DNA of 64,000 bases from Neoroseomonas eburnea (lineage in GTDB: Bacteria; Pseudomonadota; Alphaproteobacteria; Acetobacterales; Acetobacteraceae): NCBI RefSeq assembly GCF_018129005.1, contig NZ_JAAEDL010000028.1:1-64000 (forward strand). The letters run 5' to 3'. Positions 1 to 8,260 of the stretch are shown one piece after another. Below the pieces are notes generated by a model, which saw nothing but the letters and a program-made list of their open reading frames with translations, was not told the origin of the DNA and ran no database searches. How positions within the stretch are numbered: position 1 is the stretch's first letter; every line of letters starts with the position of its first letter. The translations under genes were made by a program, and so were the position numbers.

Positions 1-851
1 GGCTCGGGCCGGCGGCGGGCGGCTGGGCCGCGGCCGGCGCGCTGCTGTTGGCGGCACGGCTGGCGCTCGGGCGCGCCGGGTTCGGCGCGATGGGGCGCGC
101 CCTGGCGGCGGCTGGATTTGTCGGTGCGGTCGGCGCGATGTTCGCGGCGGGGCTGCTCGACCATCTCTCGCTGGTGCGCGAGGCGGCGGGACGCGGCGAG
201 GAGGTGCGCGCCGCGCTGACCGGCCATCTCGCCCTCGTCGCCGCGGCGCTGCTGCCGGCGCTGGCGATCGGCGCGGCCCTCGGCGCCTTCGCCTTCGCCG
301 TGCCGCGCAGCGCGACGCCGGTCATGGGCGTGCTGGCTGCCTTGCAGGTGATCCCGGCCATCGCGCTCTTTGCGCTGCTGATCGAACCGCTCGCCGCGCT
401 CGGCCGTGCCCTGCCGTTGCTCCGGGACGCAGGGCTGCGCGGCATCGGCGCGGCGCCGGCGGTGCTCGGCGTGTTCCTCTACCTGCTGCTGCCGGTCGCG
501 GCGGCGACACGGGCGGCGCTGGGCGCGGCGCCGGCGGCGGCGGTGGATGCGGCGCGCGGCCTCGGCTTCGCGCCGGGGCAACTGCTGCTGCGCGTGCGGC
601 TGCCGCTCGGCGCGCCGGTCTTCCTCGGCGGGCTGCGCACGGCGACGGTGCAGGCGGTGGGGCTGGTGACGCTCGGCGCACTGGTCGGCGCCGGCGGCTT
701 CGGCGTGCTGATGTTCCAGGGGCTCGGGCAGTTCGCGCCGGACCTGATCCTGCTCGGCGCCCTGCCGGTGGCGGCGCTGGCGCTGGTGCTGGACGCGGCG
801 CTGCGTGCGGTGGAGGAGGGGCTGTCGCGCGGCACCGCCGGCGCCACATGA
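1..851 (+). CDS. Osmoprotectant ABC transporter permease, 5' end missing
   Basis: Inner-membrane permease of a betaine/choline-type (OpuB/OsmU-like) importer. The frame is open to the first base of the window, so the N-terminus is cut off and about 280 residues are visible. Hydrophobic segments rich in Leu, Ala and Val alternate with short loops, and the ATPase-docking EAA-like stretch (DAARGLGFAPGQLLLR) is near the C-terminus. The stop overlaps the start of the ATPase gene (ATGA), and a second permease follows; permease-ATPase-permease is the usual order in this family. The binding protein is not visible and probably lies upstream of the window. The substrate class is inferred from gene order and the CBS-bearing ATPase. 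Confidence 0.85.
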   Translation, partial: LGPAAGGWAAAGALLLAARLALGRAGFGAMGRALAAAGFVGAVGAMFAAGLLDHLSLVREAAGRGEEVRAALTGHLALVAAALLPALAIGAALGAFAFAVPRSATPVMGVLAALQVIPAIALFALLIEPLAALGRALPLLRDAGLRGIGAAPAVLGVFLYLLLPVAAATRAALGAAPAAAVDAARGLGFAPGQLLLRVRLPLGAPVFLGGLRTATVQAVGLVTLGALVGAGGFGVLMFQGLGQFAPDLILLGALPVAALALVLDAALRAVEEGLSRGTAGAT

Positions 852-1780
852 TCCGCTTCGAGAGGGTGCGGAAGTCGTTCGGCGCCGCGCGGGCGCTGGA
901 CGGGCTCGACCTGGTCGTGCCGGAAGGCGCCTTCGCGGTGCTGCTCGGCGGTTCGGGGGCGGGGAAGTCCACCGCCCTGCGCATGGTCAACCGGCTGATC
1001 GAACCCGATGCGGGGCGGGTGCTGCTGCGCGGGCGCGACGTCGCCGCGGAACCTGCGCCGGCGCTGCGGCGGCGTATCGGCTACGTCATCCAGGGCATCG
1101 GGCTGTTCCCGCATTGGAGCGTGGCGCGCAACATCGGCGCCGTGCCGCGGCTGCTCGGTTGGGAGGAACGCCGCATCACCGCGCGCGTCGAGGAACTGCT
1201 GACGCTGCTCCGCCTCGACCCCGCGGCCTATCGCGACCGCATGCCGGCCGAGCTCTCCGGCGGCCAGGCCCAGCGTATCGGCGTCGCCCGCGCGCTCGCC
1301 GCCGATCCCGACATCCTGCTGATGGACGAGCCCTTCGGCGCCCTCGACGCCGTGACGCGCCAGGCGCTGCAGCAGGAGATGGCGCGGCTGCACGCCGCGA
1401 CCGGCAAGACCATCCTGCTGGTGACGCATGATGTCGAGGAGGCGCTGTCGCTGGCCACGCGCCTCGCCGTGATGGCCGATGGCCGCCTGCTGCAGGAAGG
1501 CGCGCCGCGCGAGTTGCTGGACGCGCCGGCCGATCCGCGCGTGCGGGGCCTGCTCGATGGCGGCGCGCTCGGCATGCGGCGGCTGGCGCTGGTGGCGGCC
1601 GCGTCGATCGCGCGCGCTTCCGGCGAGGCGCCCGCCTCCCTGCCGCGCATCGCCGCCGCTGCGACGGGGCGGGATGCGCTGGAGGCGATGCTCGTCGCGC
1701 GCGCCGAGGCGGTGGTGCTGGTGGACGAGGGCGGAGCGCCTGCGGGACTGGTCGCGCTGCGGGACCTGTTGCGCGCATGA
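848..1780 (+). CDS. Osmoprotectant ABC transporter ATP-binding protein with CBS tail
   Basis: Cytoplasmic ATPase that powers the importer formed with the two flanking permeases. Walker A (GGSGAGKST) is at about residues 34-42, the ABC signature LSGGQAQR near 136 and Walker B (ILLMDEP) near 157. After about residue 240 there is a single CBS-like region, as in the ProV/OpuA branch, where CBS domains sense ionic strength. Its start overlaps the upstream stop by four bases, and its own stop overlaps the next start (ATGA at 1777), so the three genes are translationally coupled. The 310-residue length is normal for the branch with a short C-terminal regulatory domain. Confidence 0.9.
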   Translation: MIRFERVRKSFGAARALDGLDLVVPEGAFAVLLGGSGAGKSTALRMVNRLIEPDAGRVLLRGRDVAAEPAPALRRRIGYVIQGIGLFPHWSVARNIGAVPRLLGWEERRITARVEELLTLLRLDPAAYRDRMPAELSGGQAQRIGVARALAADPDILLMDEPFGALDAVTRQALQQEMARLHAATGKTILLVTHDVEEALSLATRLAVMADGRLLQEGAPRELLDAPADPRVRGLLDGGALGMRRLALVAAASIARASGEAPASLPRIAAAATGRDALEAMLVARAEAVVLVDEGGAPAGLVALRDLLRA

Positions 1781-2499
1781 GGCCGGCGGCGCTGCTGCCG
1801 GCGGTGCTCTTCGCCGCGGCGCTGCTGGCGCTGCCGCTGGGCGGCGCGACCTTCGGCGCGTTGTTTCCGGAGGTCGCGGAGCCGCTCTACCGGCGGGAGC
1901 CCTTCACGACGCTCGCGTTGAGCCATGCCGGCCTGGTGCTGGCCTCGCTGCTGCCGGCGGCGGCGATCGGCATCGGCCTCGGCATCGCCGCGACGCGGCC
2001 CGGGGCGCGGGAGGTGCGTGCGGTCGCCGATGCCCTGGTCGGCTTCGCCCAGGCGGTGCCGCCGGTCGCCGTGATCGCCATCGCCGTGCCGGCGGTGGGC
2101 TTCGGCGCGGCGCCGGCGCTGCTCGCGCTGGTCTGCTACGCGACGCTGCCGGTGCTGCGTGCGACCGCCGGTGCGCTGGCGACCGTGCCGCCCGAGGTGC
2201 TGGACGCCGCGCGGGGCGCCGGGATGACGCCGCGCCAGGTGCTGTTCCGGGTCGAGTTGCCGCTCGCGGCGCCGCCGATCCTCGCCGGGCTGCGCGTCGC
2301 GGCGGTGCTGGCGGTGGCGACGGCGGCGGTGGGGGCGGTGGCGGGTGCCACCTGCCTCGGCACGCCGATCATCGCCGGGCTGGTCAACGGCAATCCGGCC
2401 TGGGTCGTGCAGGGCGCGCTGCTGACGGGGCTGATGGCCTTCGCGGTGGACGGGCTGCTCGGCGCGCTGGCGCGGCCGGTCAGCGCATCACCTCCATGA
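1777..2499 (+). CDS. Osmoprotectant ABC transporter permease (second subunit)
   Basis: Second membrane subunit of the same importer, 240 residues. It starts with a hydrophobic anchor. A run of membrane segments follows, with the EAA-like loop DAARGAGMTPRQVLFR in the C-terminal half, closely resembling the matching loop of the first permease, so the two probably form a heterodimer. The gene overlaps the ATPase gene by four bases and ends the operon. Its last 20 bases overlap the end of the convergent CBS gene, so no room is left for an independent terminator between the two. Confidence 0.88.
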   Translation: MRPAALLPAVLFAAALLALPLGGATFGALFPEVAEPLYRREPFTTLALSHAGLVLASLLPAAAIGIGLGIAATRPGAREVRAVADALVGFAQAVPPVAVIAIAVPAVGFGAAPALLALVCYATLPVLRATAGALATVPPEVLDAARGAGMTPRQVLFRVELPLAAPPILAGLRVAAVLAVATAAVGAVAGATCLGTPIIAGLVNGNPAWVVQGALLTGLMAFAVDGLLGALARPVSASPP

Positions 2500-2902
2500 A
2501 GCCTGACTCGTCGTCCAGCCGGGCATGCTCCCTGGCGCGGAAATCGTAGCGGGAGACGATGCCGACCACATGGCCGCCCTCCACGATCGGCACGTGGCGG
2601 AAGCCGCAGTCGTTCAGCAGCAGCAGCGCATCCATCGCGGTGGCCCGGGGGCCGAGCGTCGTCGGGTTCTTCGTCATCACCGCATCGATGCGGGTTGCCT
2701 TGGCATCGAGGCCCTCGGCCAGCAGCCGCACAGCGTCGCGGCCGGTGAAGATGCCCAGCAGATGCCGATCCTCGTCCACCACCAGCACAGCACCCACCTT
2801 GCGCGCATACATGGCGGCGCAGGCCTCGGAGACGGTGGCGGTCGGGGCCAGCGTCAGCGGCTTCTGATCGCGGACGATCTCGCCCATGGTGCGCTGGGGC
2901 AT
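2480..2902 (-). CDS. CBS domain protein
   Basis: Small cytoplasmic protein (140 residues) that is almost entirely a Bateman module: two CBS repeats at about residues 8-62 and 72-126. Both contain the usual G(I/V)(F/V)(T/S)xxD motif, seen as GIFTGRD in the first and GIVSRYD in the second. Such stand-alone modules bind adenine nucleotides and regulate partner proteins. It is transcribed towards the osmoprotectant importer and overlaps the end of its last permease gene, so a regulatory tie is possible but only suggested by position. The start ATG is preceded by a purine-rich stretch (GGAGGAGACC on the coding strand). Confidence 0.85.
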   Translation of the reverse strand: MPQRTMGEIVRDQKPLTLAPTATVSEACAAMYARKVGAVLVVDEDRHLLGIFTGRDAVRLLAEGLDAKATRIDAVMTKNPTTLGPRATAMDALLLLNDCGFRHVPIVEGGHVVGIVSRYDFRAREHARLDDESGFMEVMR

Positions 2903-2973
2903 GGCGGGGTCTCCTCCGTCTTGGGAATGTCACATTGCGCCGGCGGGCCGCCCGCAATCTTGACGCAGCGCAA

Positions 2974-3834
2974 TCAGCCGGCGCCGGTTTCCATCGGCAG
3001 CGATGGGTCGCGGCCCCATTCGTCGAGGCTGCCGTCATAGACCGCAAGCTCCGCCCAGCCCGCGCGCAGCAGGTTGAAGGCGAGGTTGCTTGCGGCGATG
3101 CCGCCGCCGCAATAGGCGATGACCCGATGCCCCGGCGCGATGCCGGCTTCGGCAGCCAGGGCGGCGATGCCCGCGGGCGGCAGCGTCGCATCGGCGAGCC
3201 GTGTCGCCGGCAGGTTGCGGCTGCCGGCGATGCGCCCCGGACGGTGGTAGGAAAGCCCCCCGGTGCCGGCGTGCTGTTCGGACGACAGGGCGTTGACCAC
3301 CAGCACGGCCGGGTCGCCCAGCGCGGCCAGCACATCCGCCCGGTCCGCGATGGCTGCCGTTCGGGGCCGCGGGGCCAGGGGCCGCGCGGCCGGCCTCGGC
3401 GGCGCCGGCGGGCCGGCCTCCACCGGCAGCCCGGCCCCCTGCCATGCCGCGAAGCCGCCTTCGAGCACGCGGACCGCATCGAAGCCGAGCCAGCGCAGGG
3501 TCCAGAAGGTGCGTGCGGCCCAGTTGCCGCCGACCCGGTCGTAGAGCACCACCCGGCTGTCCTCCCCGACACCGTGTGCGGCGAAGGCGGCCGCCGCGAC
3601 CTCGGGGGAGGGCAGGGCGAAGCGGTAGGGCCTCGCCCGGTCCCACAGCCAGTCCAGCGCATCGAGATGCACCGAACCGGGGATGCGCGCCTGTGCGAAG
3701 GCGGGGCGCGCGCTCGCCTGCAACATGGTCGAGAGGTCGGGCGCCGGGCGCTGGAACACGCTGCCATCCAGCACCACGAGCCCCGGCGTGCCGAGCTCCG
3801 CGGCGAGGCCCGCGGGAGTGACGGTCAGGGTCAT
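2974..3834 (-). CDS. sseA: 3-mercaptopyruvate sulfurtransferase
   Basis: Two-domain rhodanese-fold enzyme (286 residues) that moves sulfur from 3-mercaptopyruvate to a thiophilic acceptor such as thiol or cyanide. The catalytic loop in the second domain is CGGGIAA with Cys at about residue 242. It is closer to the mercaptopyruvate-type CGSGVTA loop than to the CRKGVTA loop of thiosulfate rhodaneses, which is why that activity is preferred. The first domain has no active Cys, as usual. The start chosen is the ATG overlapping the stop of the Bug receptor gene (ATGA), which gives the family's normal length. The two genes are likely co-transcribed, although no functional link is obvious. Confidence 0.88.
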   Translation of the reverse strand: MTLTVTPAGLAAELGTPGLVVLDGSVFQRPAPDLSTMLQASARPAFAQARIPGSVHLDALDWLWDRARPYRFALPSPEVAAAAFAAHGVGEDSRVVLYDRVGGNWAARTFWTLRWLGFDAVRVLEGGFAAWQGAGLPVEAGPPAPPRPAARPLAPRPRTAAIADRADVLAALGDPAVLVVNALSSEQHAGTGGLSYHRPGRIAGSRNLPATRLADATLPPAGIAALAAEAGIAPGHRVIAYCGGGIAASNLAFNLLRAGWAELAVYDGSLDEWGRDPSLPMETGAG

Positions 3835-4793
3835 TGCGGCTCGAAGTTCGCGATGCGCAGCAGTTCCGCGTTGCGGGCGACATCGGCGGCGATGAAGCGT
3901 TCGGCCTGGTCGACGCTCTCCGCCACCGGCTCGAAGCCGAGGCCGGTCAGGCGCTCGACCACGGCGGGCTCGCGCATGCCCTCGACGATGGCGGCGTTCA
4001 GGCGGTCCACGATCTCCCGCGGGACGGCGCGCGCGGCCCAGACGCCGTACCAGGAATAGAATTCGAAGCCCGGCAGCCCGGCCTCCGCAAGTGTCGGCAG
4101 GTCCGGGGCGAGCGGCGTGCGCGCGGCGGTGGCGATGCCGAGGCCGCGCAACTGCCCGCCGCGGATCATCGGCAGCGTCGCCAGCACCGGGTCGAACATG
4201 AGCTGGGCATTGCCCGCCGCCACATCCGTCAGCGCCGGGGCGGAGCCGCGATAGCCGACGATCTCGATGTTCGCTCCGGTCATCCGGTTGAACTCGATCG
4301 ATCCCAGATGCCCCGCCGCGCCGAGCGAGGAGGTGGCGAAGGACCATTTCGAGGGCTCGCGCTTCGCCGCCTCGACCACCTGCGGGATGGTGGTCTGCGG
4401 CAGGCGCGGGTTCATCACCAGCACGAGCGGCCCGCGCGCGGTGCGCGCCACGGGGATGAAGTCGGTGACCGGATCATAGGGCGCGGCGCGCATGACATGG
4501 CGCGCCATCGGATGGATCGAGGCCGAGCCCAGGATGGTGTAGCCATCCGCCGGCGCCTGCAGCACCGCCTGGCTGCCGATCGCGCCGTTGGCGCCCGGGC
4601 GGTTCTCCACCACCACGGTGACGCCGAGCTTCTCCTGCAGCTTCTGCGCCGCGAGCCGCGCCATCGCATCGGTCGCCGCACCTGGCGTGTAGGGCACGAT
4701 CACGCGGATGGTGCGGTTCGGCCAGGCCTGCGCGAAGGCGGGTCGCGCCAGCGCGAGGCCCGCCGAGCCGACCAGAAGTTCCCTGCGCCTCAT
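3831..4793 (-). CDS. Tripartite tricarboxylate transporter (Bug) substrate-binding protein
   Basis: Periplasmic receptor of the Bug/TctC family, 320 residues, which binds carboxylates or related small organic anions. An N-terminal export signal (MRRRELLVGSAG then a hydrophobic run ending ARPAFA) is followed by the family opening WPNRTIRVIVPYTPGAATD. The GAATD-type loop normally contacts a substrate carboxylate. The start was set at the ATG just before the signal peptide; an upstream in-frame ATG would give an implausible 27-residue extension. No TctA/TctB membrane genes are nearby, which is common for orphan Bug receptors. The ligand cannot be told from sequence. Confidence 0.9.
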   Translation of the reverse strand: MRRRELLVGSAGLALARPAFAQAWPNRTIRVIVPYTPGAATDAMARLAAQKLQEKLGVTVVVENRPGANGAIGSQAVLQAPADGYTILGSASIHPMARHVMRAAPYDPVTDFIPVARTARGPLVLVMNPRLPQTTIPQVVEAAKREPSKWSFATSSLGAAGHLGSIEFNRMTGANIEIVGYRGSAPALTDVAAGNAQLMFDPVLATLPMIRGGQLRGLGIATAARTPLAPDLPTLAEAGLPGFEFYSWYGVWAARAVPREIVDRLNAAIVEGMREPAVVERLTGLGFEPVAESVDQAERFIAADVARNAELLRIANFEPQ

Positions 4794-4857
4794 CGTCTGC
4801 CCTCCGTTCCGGTGGCGGGAGCATGCACGCCGGGGCGGGTGCGTCCAAGCTTCGCGC

Positions 4858-5493
4858 ATGCGAAAAGCGGGCATGGAGAAGGTGGATCTCGCGCTCTGTC
4901 TCGCCGTGGATGCGTCTTCCTCGGTGGACTATGACGAGTTCGGTCTCATGCTCGGCGGCTATGCGGCGGCGTTCCGGGACGAATCGATCGCCGCGGCGAT
5001 CGCCGCCGGGCCGCGCGGGGCGGTGGCGGCGGTCCTGCTGATGTGGTCGGGGCGTGGGGCGCAGGCGGTCGCGGTGCCCTGGGCGCGGCTCGACGGCGCC
5101 GCCGCCGCCGCCGCCTTCGCCGAGGCCGTCGGGAACGCGCCGCGCGTGGTGGCCCCGGGCGCCACGGCGCTGGGGGAGGGGATGGCGGCCGGCCTCGCGC
5201 TGCTCGCCGCCTGCCCGGCGGAGGCGACGCGGCTGGTGATGGATGTCTCGGGCGACGGGCGGCACAACCAGGGGCGCCCTCCGGGCCCGGTGCGGGACAT
5301 CGGCGTCGGTGCCGGCGTGACGATCAACGCCCTCGCGGTGCTGAACGAGGAGCCCGACCTGCTCGACCACTACCGGGACGAGGTCATCGGCGGCCCCGGC
5401 GCCTTCGCCATCCACACGCCGGACTACGCGGCCATCGCCGAGGCCATCCGCGAGAAGCTGCTGCGGGAGCTGGCCGGCGCGCCGGTCGTCTGA
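4858..5493 (+). CDS. DUF1194 / von Willebrand A-like protein
   Basis: A VWA-fold protein of about 211 residues resembling DUF1194. The metal-ion-dependent adhesion site DASSS is at about residues 18-22. Later the sequence reads MDVSGDGRHNQG, a strongly conserved stretch of this family. The function is unknown, but MIDAS proteins usually mediate metal-dependent protein-protein contacts. Two starts are possible, ATG at 4858 and ATG at 4873; the second begins MEKVDLAL and is nearly as good. No clear signal peptide is present in either version, whereas many relatives are exported. It is divergent from the Bug receptor across a 64-bp gap that must hold both promoters. Confidence 0.8.
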   Translation: MRKAGMEKVDLALCLAVDASSSVDYDEFGLMLGGYAAAFRDESIAAAIAAGPRGAVAAVLLMWSGRGAQAVAVPWARLDGAAAAAAFAEAVGNAPRVVAPGATALGEGMAAGLALLAACPAEATRLVMDVSGDGRHNQGRPPGPVRDIGVGAGVTINALAVLNEEPDLLDHYRDEVIGGPGAFAIHTPDYAAIAEAIREKLLRELAGAPVV

Positions 5494-5555
5494 CGGGCCG
5501 CCGGATCCGCGTCGCCGCTTGGGAGCGGCGGGGCGGGTGGCGTAGATTCCGCCGC

Positions 5556-6206
5556 ATGCCTGAAATCACCCAGCTTGCCCTCTTCTTCGCCGCGGCCCTC
5601 CTCCTCGCGGTGACGCCGGGTCCCGGGATCTTCTACGTCGCGGCCCGCACCCTCGCGGGTGGCCGATCGGAGGGCATCGCCTCCAGCTTCGGCACCGGGC
5701 TCGGCGGCATGGTCCATGTCCTGGCGGGCAGCCTCGGTGTCTCCGCGATCGTGCTGGCCAGCGCGGAACTCTTCACGGCGCTGAAGCTGGTCGGCGCCGC
5801 CTATCTCGTCTGGCTCGGCCTGCGCACCCTGGGGGCCGCCCGCCGCGATGCCCTCGCTGCCGCAGGAGCCGCGACCCCGGTGCCGCCGGTCGGGGCGCGG
5901 CGCGCCTTCCGCGAAGGCATGCTGGTCGAGGCGCTGAACCCCAAGACCGCCGCCTTCTTCCTTGCCTTCGTGCCGCAATTCGTCGATCCCGCATCCGGTC
6001 AGGTGGCGGTGCAGTTCGCTGCCCTCGGCACGGTGTCCGTGGTGCTGAACACGCTTGCCGATGTGGTGGTGGCCTTCGCCGCTGCCGGCATCCGCTCCGG
6101 TGTCGCGGCGCGCCCCGGCTTCGTCCGCCGTCTGCGCGAGGCCTCCGGGGCCGCGATGATCGCGCTCGGCCTCGGTCTCGCGCTCGCCCGCCGCCCGGCG
6201 AACTGA
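5556..6206 (+). CDS. LysE family translocator
   Basis: Inner-membrane exporter of the LysE/RhtB superfamily, 216 residues with about six membrane segments, usually exporting amino acids or derivatives. The diagnostic first segment ends AVTPGPGIFYV with the TPGP motif, and ALNPKTAAFFLAFVPQFVDP in the middle is the second conserved block (NPK...F..PQF). The start is the ATG that places the first membrane helix at residue 5 or so. It lies 62 bases after the DUF1194 gene on the same strand and may share its transcript. The substrate cannot be assigned. Confidence 0.9.
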   Translation: MPEITQLALFFAAALLLAVTPGPGIFYVAARTLAGGRSEGIASSFGTGLGGMVHVLAGSLGVSAIVLASAELFTALKLVGAAYLVWLGLRTLGAARRDALAAAGAATPVPPVGARRAFREGMLVEALNPKTAAFFLAFVPQFVDPASGQVAVQFAALGTVSVVLNTLADVVVAFAAAGIRSGVAARPGFVRRLREASGAAMIALGLGLALARRPAN

Positions 6207-6413
6207 CCCCGGGCGGGCGATGGGCCGCCCTGGCCCCTTGCCAGCCGCCGCCGCGCGTGGCTTTCTCGCCGTGCATCAAGAGTTGGGCCGGCGCCCAACG
6301 CCAACCTGCCTTCCCGGGCAAGGTGGCGCCTCCGCAAGGGGGGATGCGGCCACTCCGGCAACCAAACGGGATGCGCCGCCGTGTCGGTTCGACTCCGGAC
6401 AAGGAGGACCCCG

Positions 6414-6707
6414 ATGCTGGATGTGGCGCCCGCCCCCGACCTGGCCCTGCTGCTCGCCCCGGGCGACGAGGCCGAGTTCGTCGCCCTCTGTGCCTGGACC
6501 ACGCGGCTCGGGCGGAGCGAGCCGTCCTGGCTCTATGTCGTGCTGCATCGCGGCAGCGGGCTTTGGACCCATGCCTATCGCGTGGTGCCGGACCGGCGGC
6601 CCGGTCACCTTGCCGTGTACCTCGAGCGCGCCGAGCCCGGCGACCGTCGCGCCGCGCTGCGGCACTGGCTGCAGGCGCGGGTGGCGGAGGCCGACGACCG
6701 GCGCTGA
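6414..6707 (+). CDS. Hypothetical protein, 97 residues
   Basis: I do not recognise this family. The ATG has an excellent ribosome-binding site (AAGGAGGA about seven bases upstream), which decides the start over a longer in-frame alternative at 6381. The product is soluble and compact, with Trp and Arg residues and an alternating pattern (SWLYVVLHRGSG, then HAYRVVPDRR) that suggests a small beta-sheet domain. No signal peptide or membrane segment is seen. It stands alone between a LysE gene and a large palindrome. It is likely a real gene, with unknown function. Confidence 0.6.
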   Translation: MLDVAPAPDLALLLAPGDEAEFVALCAWTTRLGRSEPSWLYVVLHRGSGLWTHAYRVVPDRRPGHLAVYLERAEPGDRRAALRHWLQARVAEADDRR

Positions 6708-6714
6708 GAGCCTG

Positions 6715-6842
6715 TTTGGAAAAGCACCGTGCGGCGCTTTTCCATGTCCGGCACCGGCCCGCACCCCGACCCGGCCACCCATTCCAGGATACTGACGTGG
6801 GTGGCCGGGCGGGGGTGCGGGCCGGTGCCGGACATTCCAAAC
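6715..6842. repeat. Large nested palindrome (REP/MITE-like)
   Basis: Two 37-base arms (6745-6781 and 6798-6834) are inverse complements with a single mismatch around a 16-base loop. Just outside, GTTTGGAA at the left (from 6715) and TTCCAAAC at the right (to 6842) form an outer pair, and the left flank holds its own small hairpin, GGAAAAGC/GCTTTTCC (6718-6743). Both strands of the arms are open in one frame, so similar short peptides would be read on either strand; I treat these as artefacts. The size and symmetry suggest a mobile palindromic element. It could also act as a terminator after the 97-residue gene. Confidence 0.75.
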
Positions 6843-6915
6843 GGGCGCCGAGCGGCTTGCGTCGGCGCGGCAGGGCAAGGCAGAACTCTCCACGTTCCGC
6901 AGGATCGGGTTCCTC

Positions 6916-8022
6916 ATGCTCCTTCTCATCCCTGGCCCCGTGCAGACCCGCGCCGAGGTGCGCGCCGCCATGGCCCAGGACATCGCGCCCTGGGACCGCG
7001 ACTTCCAGGCCGTCTACGCGCGGGTGCGGGAAAGGATCGTCGGCATCGCCCACGGCACGCCGGGCGTGCACGCGACGCTGCCGATCCAGGGCGCCGGCCA
7101 TTTCGTGACCGAGGCGGCGTTGCGCACCTTCGTTCCGCCGGGTGGCAAGGTGCTGATCCCGGTCAACGGCGCCTATGCCCAGCGCATGGCCCGCCTGGCG
7201 CGCGAGGCGGGGCGCGAGGTCATCGCCATCGACCTGCCCGACACGCGCGGCGCGACGGCGGCCGACATCCTGCCCGCGCTGGAGGCCGACCCCGCGATCG
7301 GCACCGTCGCCTTCGTCTACAACGAGACCGGCAGCGGCATCGTCAACGACGTGGAGGGCATCGGCGCGGCGGTGCGCGCGGCGGGACGGCGGACGGTGCT
7401 CGACGCCGTCTCCGCCTTCGGCGCGCTGCCCTTCCGCCTGGACCAGCACCCCGAATGCGACACCCTGGTCTTCACCTCCGGCAAGTGCCTGGAAGGCATG
7501 CCGGGCATGGGCTTCGCGGTGGCGCGCATCGACCGGGCCGAGGCCTGCGCGGGGCATGCCGGCTCGTGGTCCCTGGACCTGTCGGACGTGCTGGCGCATG
7601 CGCGGCGCGCCGGCTGGGGGTCGATCCGCTTCACCCCGCCGGTGCAGGCGATCGCCGCCTTCGACGTGGCGCTGGACCTGTATGAGGCCGAGGGCGGCCA
7701 GTCGGCGCGGCTCGCGCGCTACCGCGCGAACGCCGATGCGCTCTACGAGGGGTGCGCGGCGCTCGGTCTGCGGCCGTATCTCGAGAAGCGGCACCAGGGG
7801 CCGGTGATCGTCACCGTCCACCAGCCGGCCGATCCGCGCTTCGACCTGATGACCTTCGTCGAGGCGCTGAAGCGGCGCGGCGTGCTGATCAGCAACTTCT
7901 ACAACACGGCGGCGCCGACGCTGCGGATCGGGGCGATCGGGGCGATCACGCCCGAGGATATTCGCGGCGCGGTCAAGGCGATCGGGGCGACGCTGGAGGA
8001 GATGCTGCCGAAGGCGGCGTGA
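6916..8022 (+). CDS. phnW: 2-aminoethylphosphonate-pyruvate transaminase-like class V aminotransferase
   Basis: PLP enzyme of 368 residues in the class V fold. The opening LLLIPGPVQTR is typical for PhnW and alanine-glyoxylate aminotransferases, and the PLP lysine lies in TSGKCLEGMPGMGF at about residue 190. PhnW converts 2-aminoethylphosphonate and pyruvate to phosphonoacetaldehyde and alanine. The block DAVSAFGALPF before the lysine matches the PhnW branch better than the serine-glyoxylate branch, but a related 2-aminoacid:glyoxylate role cannot be excluded. No phosphonatase (phnX) or phosphonate uptake gene is adjacent. A sulfatase-family enzyme 35 kb away has the active-site type of phosphonate monoester hydrolases. 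Confidence 0.75.
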   Translation: MLLLIPGPVQTRAEVRAAMAQDIAPWDRDFQAVYARVRERIVGIAHGTPGVHATLPIQGAGHFVTEAALRTFVPPGGKVLIPVNGAYAQRMARLAREAGREVIAIDLPDTRGATAADILPALEADPAIGTVAFVYNETGSGIVNDVEGIGAAVRAAGRRTVLDAVSAFGALPFRLDQHPECDTLVFTSGKCLEGMPGMGFAVARIDRAEACAGHAGSWSLDLSDVLAHARRAGWGSIRFTPPVQAIAAFDVALDLYEAEGGQSARLARYRANADALYEGCAALGLRPYLEKRHQGPVIVTVHQPADPRFDLMTFVEALKRRGVLISNFYNTAAPTLRIGAIGAITPEDIRGAVKAIGATLEEMLPKAA

Positions 8023-8028
8023 GGGGCG

Positions 8029-8055
8029 CCGGAGAGGGGCGCCGCCCCTCTCCGG
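8029..8055 (+). terminator. Hairpin after phnW
   Basis: A perfect 12-bp stem (CCGGAGAGGGGC paired with GCCCCTCTCCGG) with a three-base loop, starting seven bases after the phnW stop. No T-run follows, so it is a terminator-like or mRNA-stabilising hairpin rather than a textbook intrinsic terminator. Confidence 0.55.
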
Positions 8056-8192
8056 ACCTCGCCCCGCCAAGGGCCGAAAGGCCTTTGGAAACCATGAGAT
8101 TCACCGGGGATTCCGAGGCGGGGGGCTCACGGTCGCGCGGCTGATCGAGCGCGGGCCCTGGCCCACTTCGAAATCCGACAAAGTGCCGGTGT

Positions 8193-8247
8193 CCAGAGGC
8201 CTTTCGGCCTCTGGCGGGTGGGGTTCGGGGAGGGCAGGGCCCTCCCC
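8193..8247 (-). terminator. Double hairpin 3' of the OmpW gene
   Basis: Two consecutive GC-rich hairpins: CCAGAGGCC/GGCCTCTGG (8193-8214, loop TTTC) and GGGGAGGG/CCCTCCCC (8227-8247). They sit just beyond the stop of the minus-strand porin gene and probably end its message. Neither strand has a strong T-run. The rest of the 238-bp gap to phnW holds only a weaker stem (AAGGGCC/GGCCTT). Confidence 0.45.
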
Positions 8248-8260
8248 GATACTCCGCCTC

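Noticed and set aside
6605-6850. Short ORFs on both strands within the large palindrome
   Set aside because: They arise from the inverted symmetry of the element and give nearly the same peptide in both directions; no protein character.
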